Shown here: piece by piece, positions 49,002 to 60,440 of the stretch
How positions within the stretch are numbered: position 1 is the first letter of the stretch
Layout: the number at the start of each line of letters is the position of its first letter
Assembly: GCA_026874595.1 (NCBI GenBank)
Contig: CM049311.1
Span: forward strand, 48,301,676-48,365,675
Source: Sipunculus nudus
Taxonomy: Eukaryota; Annelida; Sipuncula; Golfingiida; Sipunculidae
Length of the DNA stretch: 64,000 nucleotides
Direction of reading: 5' to 3'
Translations under genes and position numbers: made by a program
The notes under the pieces: generated by a model
Seen by the model: only the letters and a program-made list of their open reading frames with translations
Told to the model about the DNA's origin: nothing
The model's database searches: none

Positions 49002-50771
49002 GCTTCAGCATTTGACTCTCAATTAAATCAGGGTTGAATATCAGGATCAATGTTAACATTATTAAGATATCTATTTGAGTTTGGCAGTATATAAAAATAT
49101 TGACACCCTTATAATGAGACTATTTGTTTTTTAAATTATGCACTTAATTTGCCTTGAAATATGTTTAAAGGTGCTCATGATTTTTTTTATTAAGAAATTA
49201 CTGTACCATACATTTTAAGATTATAAGCTGAAAATTTGTTCTGTTTGTTGAAACTATTATGCAGTTTGCATTATGGATTATATTTTCCTCCATGATTGAG
49301 CATCCTGATTAAGGTTGCATGCTCTGCTCTTGCTTCAGTCCCTTCAAAGAATTCCTAATGTGTGATTTTCCTTTATACAGGAAAGAATACTATGATTGAT
49401 AATGAACCAAACTTGGGTGTTGTTCATAGGTACTATTCCAAGAACTGAAATAGTACAAAAATTGAAGCATATGTTGTGCTTCCTGCAAGCTTGCTAAATT
49501 TTAACAATATTTTGTCTTGACTGTCAAATTAATAAAAGAACTATTTATAAATTCAAAATTTTATTTGTCACTAAGTCCACAAAATTATTAATATTTTGAT
49601 GTGGTCATATCAAAATAACATCACAAGCTTGGAACAGCAAACACTAAATTAACCAAATGAAAAATAAACCAAAACAGTTACACCAGAAGCGAAATAAATA
49701 TGCTGAATATTAAATAAAATCATAACATACAATCAATGATTGCATGCTGTGTACACAAACTATAACAATCCTGATTGCACGGATCTACTCATGATAAGGA
49801 GTCCAGCTCCATGCAATACTGCAGGCTGATTTTTCTAATGGTCTCTTTCTGTCCTGTTTCCACCAGTATCCTTTCAACTTTGATTCAACACACAGGGTAT
49901 AATTAAATATTTATTCAACTCTGAAAGGATCCTCTTAAAGCTTTAATGGGAACCTTCTAAGCAGGTACACCTGGGGTTTCTGGCCAAGAAGAACCAGAAG
50001 AGTTGTGGTGTGTCCCAAAGGATCTCATTTAAATTTAATGGCAACGGTTACAGGTCTGACACAGTCGGTCTATGCTATCTTCAAAAACAAAGTGTTCATT
50101 TTCTGCAACTCAGATGGCTTTGTGGTGTTTGAGTATTCTGACGTTTTTGCTGAACTTTGCCTTTCCTGATAAAATCATTATTTTATGCTCTGCCTAAATC
50201 ATGTTCATTTTAAATAAATTAGATGTTACTTGCTTTTTACCTATATGATTTCACTTTGTTGATAATTAACTTTTCTCAGGGAACAAAACCAATTTCTAAC
50301 TAATGGCAGCTTTGTTTTATGCATTAATTATATCTACTTGTAGATGCCATGTTTGCTTCCACTGCATTATCAGCAATATCACCCTTTGTTAATTTACAAA
50401 ATTGTTTGATTGTTGCTTTATTAACACAATCAAATTATTAGCTATGCCAAATGTATAAACATTACACTTAGGTTCAGAACCCTTACAAAAAATTAAGACA
50501 ACCTGCTCATGAAAGATTTGGCAGACCTGGCAAAAATGTTTCAGTCCTTGTGACTTTCTTTTGTTCACCATAAAAATATTAAATATCCCATATGACTTAA
50601 TTAGATGCCATTCTGTTGTATCCTGCACTCTCAAATCCTTCCATATTTCGCGACAACTACCTATGTAAAAATGTGTATTTGAATGTCATTGTCTTTAATC
50701 AATTCAAATTAAGTGAGTATTCAAAATATGACAGTAGCAAGATGAACAGCTGATAATAAGATATGTTTATC
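49002..50771. other. unannotated non-coding stretch
   Basis: AT-rich, no gene, RNA or shared repeat recognised. Confidence 0.45.
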
Positions 50772-51440
50772 TTTCCAACCATGGGAGCCTGTGCAACCAC
50801 ATCCATTTTAACATCTCTTGCAAAAGGACAGCCTTTGGCCCCACATCCATTGCAACTTTTCTTACACAGGAACATCCTTTGGCCCCACATTCAATGTAAC
50901 ATCTCTAACACAGGGATATCCATCCAGTGCAAACACTCTTTGGGTAATCTAACCTCTCTTACACAGGGGACACACTTTGGGTCTTTTAAACCAATGTAAC
51001 CTCTCTTGTACAGGGACACCCTTTGGGTCTTCTATCCAATGTAACCAATGTAACCTCTCTTACAAAGTGACACACTCTTATCTCCATATCCAATGTAATC
51101 TTTTTTTGCACAGGGACACCCTTTGGGTCTTCTATTCAATGTAACCTCTCCAACAAAGGGACATTCTTCGTCTCCACATCCATTGCAGCCTTTCTTACAC
51201 AGGGACAAACTTTGGCCTCACATCATATGTAACCACTCTTATACAGGGACATCCTATGGGTTTTCTATTCAAAGTAACCTCTCTAGCACACTGACACCCT
51301 TTGGCCTAACATCCAAATTAACCTCTCTTAAACAGGGATACTATTCAGGTCCTCTATCCAATGTAACCTCCCTTACACAGGAACACCCTTTAGCCCCAAA
51401 TTCACTGTCCAACATCCACAGTTGTCTTGCTTGCACTGAA
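50772..51440 (+). repeat. Degenerate 45-bp minisatellite
   Basis: Units are variations on CCAATGTAACCTCTCTTACA, CAGGGACACCCTTTGGGTCT and TCTAT, with alternative 'ggccccacatcca' ends. Copies diverge strongly and contain indels. The frame at 51123-51521 follows from the repeat and is not a gene. Confidence 0.85.
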
Positions 51441-52721
51441 ACCCCTCCTGGTCCGCAAACATTTTACACTTACCATAAGGATATAGTTTCCATATTTCCT
51501 ATCTTGTGCCATATTTCCTAACTCTTTCATACATCATGCAAAATGACACAGAGAAAAGCACTGCAGCAAATACCTGTGAAAACATTAGCAAATCCCCTTA
51601 AGCAGCTTGATAGCTGCTTGATATTGATACCAGTTTATTATCATTGAGGTAAGAAGGCAAATATTGTAACGAGCTAAAGGAGAAAGAGTGCTATAATTCT
51701 TATCCAGTTTAATAGTCCTTACATTCATACAAAAAACACCAAAGTTTTGATATTTTCTAGTTTTCAAATTACAGACCACCTCATTTCAACTGAAGAAATC
51801 TGAAAGCTATCAATTCCACATGTTGCAGGAAATTTACCGGCAAAATAATATGCTTTCCTATTAACAAATCAATATTGTGAATATCCATTCAATCTGCACA
51901 AATGGTTTAAATGGCTCTTTGATGATTATGCCAGCTAAATTCTGCTTGGGCCTAAATATCAATATATTAGTGTTACATTCCCATATTCCACATCCAGGTT
52001 TGTGTTTTACTTACTAGAGATAAAAAAGCAGCACTTTCACAAAGGAAAACTGATGGAAGGTGGCAGGTCTCCCACGGGTACAGTTATATTAGGTATTTCA
52101 GGTGGTTCTGCTTCACTGTTTAATTATTCAGTTTGAACATGGCAACTGCAATAGCTTGAATGACATCCTAGGCATGTCACTACTCGGTGAAAAATGTTCC
52201 TGGTTTTCATAGCCAGAAAACCTGTGGTCCTCTGTGAACCACTTGAATGCTGGAGCTACCAACCATATATGAATTAATAATGTCTCTTGAAAATGTTGGG
52301 TATCACTGACAGGAGGAATTTCCTATTTTTCCATGTTATTTATCTTGTAAATATGACTGAAATGGTAAAATACTGTCAGCATAAGAGCAAATGATATATA
52401 GACTTCATTTTGCTGCGACAAAAAAATAAAAATTCAACATACATATTTGTATGTCCAACTTTTCTAAGCTCCTGACAGAAATCAAGACCTTTGACATTTG
52501 AAGAAAACAAGACATATCAGTAACTGACACACAAGATATATCAGTAATTGACACACACTCTTTACAGGGCCACCAATCACTCTGTACATGAGAGTTATAA
52601 TGAAGTATAAGCAATAAAGACAGACACAAATAGTTCTATGCATGGTTGAAAACATCTGTCATGCAACTGACATTTTAAGAAAGCCAAAATCCTGTGGTTT
52701 GGAAATACTCTACATGCCTCA
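51441..52721. other. unannotated non-coding stretch
   Basis: No exon or shared repeat recognised; a short direct repeat 'acacaagatatatcagtaa(c/t)tgacacac' lies near 52500-52560. Confidence 0.45.
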
Positions 52722-52969
52722 CACTGCAGTCATCCAAGATCTCCTTGGCTTTAACTGCAGCTTTGTATAGCAGGATTCTCCGGGTCCCACCACTGGGGTG
52801 GACACAGAGCAAAGAACTGTAATCAGACCAATGAGAGCATGGAATCACATTGTGCATCCAGCTTCAAAGTTTAAACATGCGACACACACTCTCACTGGTA
52901 GTGGGACCCAAAGCTTCCTGCTGTTCAAAGCAGCGGTAATAGCCAAGGGGATCTCAGATGACTGCAGTG
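52722..52969. repeat. Inverted repeat with ~68-bp arms
   Basis: The left arm (52722-52792) starts CACTGCAGTCATCCAAGATC and ends GGGTCCCACC. The right arm (52901-52969), on the minus strand, starts CACTGCAGTCATCTGAGATC and ends GGGTCCCACT. The arms are roughly 80% identical, with a ~108-bp spacer. Both arms read open in corresponding frames (LLYKAAVKAKEILDDCS on the minus strand and LLFKAAVIAKGISDDCS on the plus strand). That could be a remnant of a coding sequence duplicated in inverse orientation, or a MITE whose arms happen to be open. Confidence 0.65.
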
Positions 52970-53137
52970 CAGAGCTACTGCATGAGGAGCATAGGAATAC
53001 ATGAGCTTATAATAAGATGTCAGGATATGGGCATTGGATTAATACAGACAGACTGCCTAACACACCCTAGCACATCTGTGGGACATCATTTTAGCAGGTA
53101 TGTATTAAAGTCAGGTCATCTATGAGCAATTTAAGCA

Positions 53138-53550
53138 AAGACACTATCCTTTTATGTATATATATTTGTTGGAGGTAACCACCTGCATTTTTTTACTCTA
53201 AGTACATGTACATTGGAATTCTATTCTGGACTTGGACTACATGACAGGGCAGTATCACACGCTTGCACTCATTTTATACCCTGGTGTTTACCAGGCCCGG
53301 TGACTTCTGCACCTACGGACCCTGGGTGTGTAATCCACCCCATTGCTAAGTAATACCACCAAGGAATCCCGAAAGGTGAACTCGTTTGTGAGTGAAACAC
53401 GGCCATTGGCCATGGCCTTCCCATTTCAAAATGGGAAGGGGGGCTGACAGTGAAAAATCTCACTACCTTGGCTGAGATTTGAACTCATGGTCTCTCGGCT
53501 TTGAGTCCTGTGCTCTACTCTCAAGCTAAAGAAACCAGTAAGACACTATC
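53138..53550 (-). mobile_element. tRNA-derived SINE with target-site duplication, copy 2
   Basis: Perfect 11-bp flanking duplications AAGACACTATC lie at 53138-53148 and 53540-53550. Between them lies a sequence colinear with the SINE at 43.7 kb: a tRNA-like head on the minus strand (GGTTTCTTTAGCTTGAGAGT; B-box GAGTTCAAATCTC), the conserved 'gtttcactcacaaacgagttcacctttcgggattcc' body region seen near 53375, and the GGTTACCTCC tail. A-box and B-box bases are more decayed than in copy 1, yet the target-site duplication is cleaner. Confidence 0.9.
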
Positions 53551-54424
53551 TTCAAGTATAACATATTACATGTATAATATGTGCATTAAACATGTTAATG
53601 TTTAATCAAAATCCCTTTAACATTGGTATACAAACAAGCATTAATATTTTTTCTTTATTTTTGTAATTTTTCTTCAAACATGATGATAAATATTCCATCC
53701 ATTTCAGGAAGAATTAATTAATTTAAATGAAAAACAAACATCAAACAGAAGTATTGTCTAGACAGTCAGCATTAGCTAAATAAAGTCCTGTACCTTTTAT
53801 TCATAGAAGGCCTGTGGTGGTATATACAGAGAAGCCCTGCTGCATAATTATAGGATATCCAGTAAGCCCGACTTGATATATAACACATTATCAATATATA
53901 TGCAGCATGCCCCGCATGGAAAATGGCTGAAATAAGACTTTATGGGCCCTAATGAAACCGAGCCATCCGGAGTGTTTGCTAAATAACCTTGACCCTATAC
54001 CAGTCCAAAGCACAGCTTAACGCAGCTTCTGCAGCCCTTATGAATCTCGACCACCTGTCATCCTGATATCCACAAGATTTTCTGAGCCATACCTGAGACC
54101 TCATTTGACAGGGAAACTTGATCAGCTGTAATGAGTTATATCACACGAGTTCAGCAAGTTTAACACCTTGTTATTAATATCAAGCATGTACCATGGGTAG
54201 CAGTGTACCTTCAGTGGGTATATTTCTATTGCACATTTTTTTTAATCTTATACTGCAAATCATTATAACCTTCAGTCCTTCACTACAGAGGTTAGGTTTT
54301 CACATATGCCAGGTGGTTGGTTTGTTTGTCTGTTAGCAAAATTACACCAACATCACTTATTGAATGTCTATCATATTTTGTTAAGGGTTGGGGATGGTCC
54401 ATTACATTTTGAGGCTAACCTGGA
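53551..54424. other. repeat-poor stretch, candidate conserved non-coding DNA
   Basis: About 53800-54160 has balanced composition and no repeat partner in the window. No exon seen. The end (54300-54420) has 'ggtttgtttgtctgttagcaaaattac', which looks like the start of another dispersed repeat. Confidence 0.35.
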
Positions 54425-55816
54425 CTGGGGACACATGAGTCTCAATGCTCAGCTGAATTTGTCTATAAGGATATGTTTATGAACTTTTTTTTTAAATATG
54501 GGTCCTGTGATCAGTTTGAAGCCAACCTTTCTACCCAAATTGGAGTTATCATCTGGTAACTAATTTCTGGATGGATGGGCCCTGTGACCTTGACCTAGTA
54601 ACCCTATGATCAAAAGAAAACTTTCCCTATTTGCAGGTGCGCCACATGTTCAGGAAAGAATGTTTGCGAAGAAAAGTTTCGTTTAAAATGCATCCACAAA
54701 ACTTCTTGTGTCCTGTGACCTTGACCTTTGATCTCATGACCCTGGAATCAAAGTTCTTACTTTAGTGCTGGGCCATATATCGTCAAGTTTGAAACCAATA
54801 TTTCAATTCAAACTGGTGTTATCATCTGGACACTTATATGTGAATAGATGGCCCCTGTGACCTTGACCTTTGACCTTGTGACCCCAAAATTATAATAGTT
54901 TCTTCCACCTTTGGCAGGTGAGCAATATCTGAAATATGGAAGGTTTGGGATGGAAAGTTCGGCTTAAAATACACCCACAATCTTTTTAAAGAAGTGGGTC
55001 CTGTGACTTTGACCTTTGACCTGATGACCCCAAAATCAAAAGGGTTCTTACATTATTGGTGGGTCATATATAAGTCAAGATCGAAACCAATATTTCAATC
55101 CAAACTGGAGTTATCATTAGGAAACAAATTTGACAGGAATATAGCAAGTCAAACAGACTAATTCAAGCGGGCTCCAATAAACACTAGGTTTCATGACACA
55201 GATGAAACCACAGTTACGAATCTGATAGTATCAATCTAATTTGGCAGTCACAAAAACGGTTAAAAAAGAAAAAAAAAAGAAAAAATACAAGTGGTGCCAC
55301 CAGTCTTCAGGAACTGAAGAAACCAATCACAATCAATAAACACACTGCATTTTAGAACACTGGAGAAAAAACAAATGAGAAACTGACATAATTACTTGCA
55401 TTTGATGGTGTCAAAAACAGTTAAAAAATTTTTTAAAATTGAAAAAATATTGGTGGCGCCACCACTTTTCGGAAACTGACAAAACTAGTCCTGATCAATG
55501 TTCAAGGCAAGATTCATGGCAATCCATGCATTAATTATCAAGATATTGGAGGTTTTGTATTAAATTTTAATTATTCTTTGGGGTAATTATAAGCCAGATA
55601 GCTCAGAAGATATACGTTCACAGTGACCTAATTTCAGGTTTCCAAAGGAGATTTTTTATTAATCTTCCTGGATATTCAGTTACAAATTTCTAGGTTTAGT
55701 GGTTAAGATTTGTGCCCTGCTAATAGAAGGCCTGATGCCCAGATACCAGGACAGACGACAGACAAAGCACCATTCCTGTATACCTCAGTTGACTTTCAGT
55801 CAGCTGAGCAAATAAA
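54425..55816 (-). mobile_element. Composite family C/B repeat (C3)
   Basis: A degraded C-type left end (ACACATGAGTCTCAATGCTC, then AGCTGA) leads into B-type core units with TGTGACCTTGACCTTTGACC (about 54587, 54714, 54857 and 55003). From about 55190 the sequence turns into C-type core with a TGGTGGCGCCACCA palindrome at about 55452. It ends with the C-type right hairpin (CTCAGTTGACTTTCAGTCAG, then CTGAGC) at 55816. Either the two families share cores or one inserted into the other. Confidence 0.55.
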
Positions 55817-56049
55817 AAAATGCAGATCCAGCAGAATAGTTTTGATTTGGTGGAGTTAAGCACTAGACTCAGTGTCTAGTTCAAAGGGACTACATAAACA
55901 TTTGCAACTAGACATTTCTTGGCACCGCAGGTGCCAGAGTATCCCCAGACATAGTAGGCCCCCCTCCTACAAGAACGGACCCCCATTTTTAGCAGCATAT
56001 ACTGACACTTGGCACATTAATTGTTTATTCCATCTAACGATCCACAATC

Positions 56050-59000
56050 TTGTTGAAGATGTTGGTCCTGTGACCTTGATCTTTTTAAAGATGTGTCCTG
56101 TGACCTTGACCTTTGATCTCATAACCCCAAAATCAATTTTGGTCTTGCTTTTCCAATGGGACATATGCAAGTCAAGTTTGAAATCTATACATCAATAAAG
56201 CAGGAATTATCATCCAGAAACTTATTTTTGGACAGATGGCTCCTGTGACCTTCACCTTTGACCTTGTGACCTCAAAATTGATAGTGTTCTTCCTCTCTTG
56301 GCAGGAGAACTATATGTGCAAGATGAAAGATATGAGATGAAATGTTTGGCTGAAAATGCATCCACATCTTTTTAAAGATGTGTCCTGTGACCTTGACCTT
56401 TGACCTCATGACCCCAAAATCAATTTTGGTCTTACTTTTCCAATGGGACATATACAAGTCAAGTTTGAAATCTATACATCAATAAAAGCAGGAATTATCA
56501 TCCAGAAACTAATTTTTGGACATATGGCTCCTGTGACCTTCATCTTTGACCTTGTGACCTCAAAATTGATACAGATCTTCCACTCTTGGCAGGTGAACTA
56601 TATGTGCAAGAGGAAAGATCTGAGATGAATTGTTTGGCTGAAAATGCATCCACAATCTTTTTAAAGAGGTTTCCTGTGACCTTGACCTTTGACCTCATGA
56701 CCCCAAAATCAATTTGGGTCTTGCTTTTCTAATGGGTCAATAACAAAGCAAAGTTTGAAATCCATACATCAGTAAAAGATGGAATTATCATCCAGAAACT
56801 AATTTTTGGACAGATGGCTCCTGTGACCTTCACCTTTGACCTTGTGACCTCAAAACTGATAGGGTTCTTCCTCTCTTGGCAGGTGAACTATATGTGCAAG
56901 ATGTAAGACCTGAGATGAAATGTTTGGCTGAAAATGCATCCACATCTTTTTAAAGATGTGACCTTGACCTTTGACCTCATGACCCCAAAATCAATTTGGG
57001 TCTTGCTTTTCCAATGGGACATATATAAGTCAAGTTTGAAATCCATACATCAATAAAAGCAGGAATTATCATCCAGAAACTAATTTTTGGACATATGGCT
57101 CCTGTGACCTTCACCTTTGACCTTGTGACCTCAAAATTAATAGGGGTCTTCCACTCTTGGCAGGTGAACTATATGTGCAAGATGAAAGATCTGAGATGAA
57201 TTGTTTGGCTGAAAATGCATCCACAATCTTTTTATAGAGGTTTCTTTTGACCTTGACCTTTGACCTCATGACCCCAAATTCAATTCCAGTCTTGCTTTTC
57301 CAATGGGTCAAATACAAGTCAAGTTTGAAATCCAAACATCAATAAAAGAAGGAATTATCATCCAGAAACTAATTTTTGGACAGATGGCTCCTGTGACCTT
57401 CACCTTTGACCTTGTGACCTCAAAATTGATAGGGTTCTTCCTCTCTTGGCAGGTGAACTATATGTGCAAGATGAAAGATCTGAGATGAAATGTTTGGCTG
57501 AAAATGCATCCACATCTTTTTAAAGATGTGTCCTGTGACCTTGACCTTTGACCTCATGACCCCAAAATCAATTTGGGTCTTGCTTTTCCAATGGGACATA
57601 TATAAGTCAAGTTTGAAATCCATACATCAATAAAAGCAGGAATTATCATCCAGAAACTAATTTTTGGACATATGGCTCCTGTGACCTTCACCTTTGACCT
57701 TGTGACCTCAAAATTAATAGGGGTCTTCCACTCTTGGCAGGTGAACTATATGTGCAAGATGAAAGATCTGAGATGAATTGTTTGGCTGAAAATGCATCCA
57801 CAATCTTTTTATAGAGGTTTCTTTTGACCTTGACCTTTGACCTCATGACCCCAAATTCAATTCCAGTCTTGCTTTTCCAATGGGTCAAATACAAGTCAAG
57901 TTTGAAATCCAAACATCAATAAAAGAAGGAATTATCATCCAGAAACTAATTTTTGGACAGATGGCTCCTGTGACCTTCACCTTTGACCTTGTGACCTCAA
58001 AATTGATAGGGTTCTTCCTCTCTTGGCAGGTGAACTATATGTGCAAGATGAAAGATCTGAGATGAAATGTTTGGCTGAAAATGCATCCACATCTTTTTAA
58101 AGATGTGTCCTGTGACCTTGACCTTTGACCTCATGACCCCAAAATCAATTTGGGTCTTGCTTTTCCAATGGGACATATATAAGTCAAGTTTGAAATCCAT
58201 ACATCAATAAAAGCAGGAATTATCATCCAGAAACTAATTTTTGGACATATGGCTCCTGTGACCTTCACCTTTGACCTTGTGACCTCAAAATTGATAGGGG
58301 TCTTCCACTCTTGGCAGGTGAACTATATGTGCAAAATGAAAGATCTGAGATGAATTGTATGGCTGAAAATGCATCCACAATCTTTTTAAAGATGTGTCCT
58401 GTGACCTTGACCTTTGACCTCATGACCCAAAATTCAATTCCGGTTTTGCATTTCCAATGGGTCAAATACAAGTATAGTTTGAAATCCATACATCAATAAA
58501 AGATGGAATCATCATCCAGAAACTAATTTTTGGACAGATGGCTCCTGTGACCTTCACCTTTGACCTTGTGACCTCAAAATTGATAGGGGTCTTCCTCTAT
58601 TGGCAGATGACTTATATGTGCAAGATGAAAGGTCTGAGATGAAATGTTTGGCTGAAAATGCATCCACATCTTTTTAAAGATGTGTCCTGTGACCTTGACC
58701 TTTGACCTCATGACCCCAAAATCAATTTGGGTCTTGCTTTTCCAATGGGACATATATAAGTCAAGTTTGAAATCCATACATCAATAAAAGCAGGAATTAT
58801 CATCCAGAAACTAATTTTTGGACATATGGCTCCTGTGACCTTCACCTTTGACCTTGTGACCTCAAAATTGATAGGGGTCTTCCACTCTTGGCAGGTGAAC
58901 TATATGTGCAAGATGAAAGATCTGAGATGAATTGTTTGGCTGAAAATGCATCCACAATCTTTTTAAAGAGGTTTCCTGTGACCTTGACCTTTGACCTCAA

Positions 59001-59250
59001 AATCAATTTGGGTCTTGCTTTTTCAATGGGACATATATAAGTCAATTTTGAAATCATTACATCAATAAAAGCAGGAATTATCATCCAGAAACTAATTTTT
59101 GGACAGATAGCTCCTGTGGCCTTGACCTTTGACCTTGTGACCCCAAAATTTATATGGATCATCCATTATTGGCAAGTGAGCTATATATTCAAGATGGAAG
59201 ACCTGGGATGAAAGTTTGGCTTAAAATGCATCCACAGTATCTTTTAAAAT
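56050..59250 (+). repeat. ~290-bp tandem core array of B6
   Basis: Each unit contains TGACCTTGACCTTTGACCTC, 'aatgggacatatataagtcaagtttgaaatcc', 'aattatcatccagaaactaatttttggaca', TGACCTTCACCTTTGACCTT, 'ttggcaggtgaactatatgtgcaag' and 'tttggctgaaaatgcatccaca'. Full units recur at intervals of 285-290 bp. Confidence 0.92.
56960..58113 (+). repeat. Near-identical 577-bp tandem duplication within the B6 array
   Basis: Two successive two-unit blocks (about 56960-57536 and 57537-58113) match almost base for base. They share private variants such as 'aaattaataggggtc', 'tttatagaggtttcttttgacc' and 'aaattcaattccagtc' that neighbouring units lack. This indicates a recent duplication of a dimer. Confidence 0.85.
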
Positions 59251-59947
59251 GCCAGTCCAGTGACCTTGACCTTTGACCTCATGACCCTAGAACCTATAGG
59301 GTTCTTACTTTAGTGGTGGGCCATACATAAGTCATGTTTGAATTCCATATGGCTATCAACACTGGAGATATCATAAGAGGTGTTTGATTTTCACCATATA
59401 TGGCAATATTCAAGGTCAAGGCCACTATCATAGGAAAGGTCATGACCCCAATTTAAATATGCATCATCCCATAACCCATACCTATGTATATGCATAATAT
59501 AAAAGAAATCTGTCCATTAGTTTTTGACTTATAATGCTCACAGTGCTGTAAGGTGGCAATTTAGGGGGTATTACACGGCACAAAAACAAGTAAAGAATAA
59601 TAGGTGGCGCCACCAGTTTGTGAAACATGACAACCCTATCCATGATCTTCCATCAACTTGATTTTGGGATAAATCCATGCAAGATTTCTTGAGATATTAA
59701 AGAATTTGTGTGATTTTCCCCAAAATTGGACCTATTCAAGGTCAAGGACACTCTCCTAGTAAAGGTCATGACCTCATTTAAAATAGGCGTCGTCCTCTTA
59801 CCCATATCTATACATATACCAAGTTTGGTAAAGTTCCGTGAAATATTTTTTGGGTTATCGCGCCAACAAGATTCATATGCGGCGGCGGCGGCGGCGGCGG
59901 GACCGGTATGAAAACATAGTATCCCCCGACTTTGTCTGGGGATACAA

Positions 59948-60440
59948 TAATATACAATTTTTTCCTGTATTGGCTAATTTGACCTTGGAGACAGAGCTCA
60001 AGATCAACAGTGTTTAAACTCATTTGAGAATTTGGTTGAAACAATTTGAGGAAAAAATAAGTAGTGCTACAAAAGTTATCATGTTCTCAAGTAAACTGAA
60101 GTAATCCTAGAAAAGATGAGCCATAGGTCAGCTATTTTGAACCTTTTAACTCCAGGACAAGGTCTGCAGTCTTCAGTCTCATCCAAGAACTTGGTTGAGA
60201 CAACTTGTGTATGGCATTTGAGAAAATTCGAAATTCTTCAGCAGTTATGGGGTTCACATTTTTTTCATTTCATCTAAATTGACCTTGAAGATGAAGGCCA
60301 AGGTCACTGGTTTTCAAATTTGTCCAAGATATTGGTAGAAACATTTCATAAATGGAATTTCATGAAAAATATGGATTGGATTAAAGGTATCACGTTAACA
60401 AGAAATCACCCATATGACTATGGATGCCAACATCACCGAC
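59948..60440 (-). mobile_element. Family D repeat fragment abutting B6
   Basis: Immediately after the B6 right end come D-type units ('ttgaccttggagacagagctcaagatcaac', 'ttgaccttgaagatgaaggccaaggtcactgg') spaced about 150 bp apart, as at 32274-32830. The last part 'caccgacaaagacagacaaaag' resembles the end of such an element. Confidence 0.5.

Larger units (their letters stand above)
55908..59947 (-). mobile_element. Family B Helentron-like element, complete 4-kb copy (B6)
   Basis: Left: CTAGACATTTCT, hairpin TGGCACCGCAGGTGCCA, then GAGTATCCCCAGACA and 'taggcccccct'. Right: an eight-fold GGC/GCG triplet tract at about 59879-59901, 'gaccggtatgaaaacatag', then GTATCCCCCGACTTTG and TCTGGGGATACAAT, a terminal hairpin and inverse of the inset left repeat. 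Between 56050 and 59250 it holds about eleven units of ~290 bp. An AGGTGGCGCCACCAG palindrome lies near 59603. Many short frames recur with the unit and encode nothing recognisable. Confidence 0.9.

Noticed and set aside
57111-58489. Series of repeated 60-75 codon frames on both strands
   Set aside because: They recur with the ~290-bp transposon core on both strands and have no domain content.
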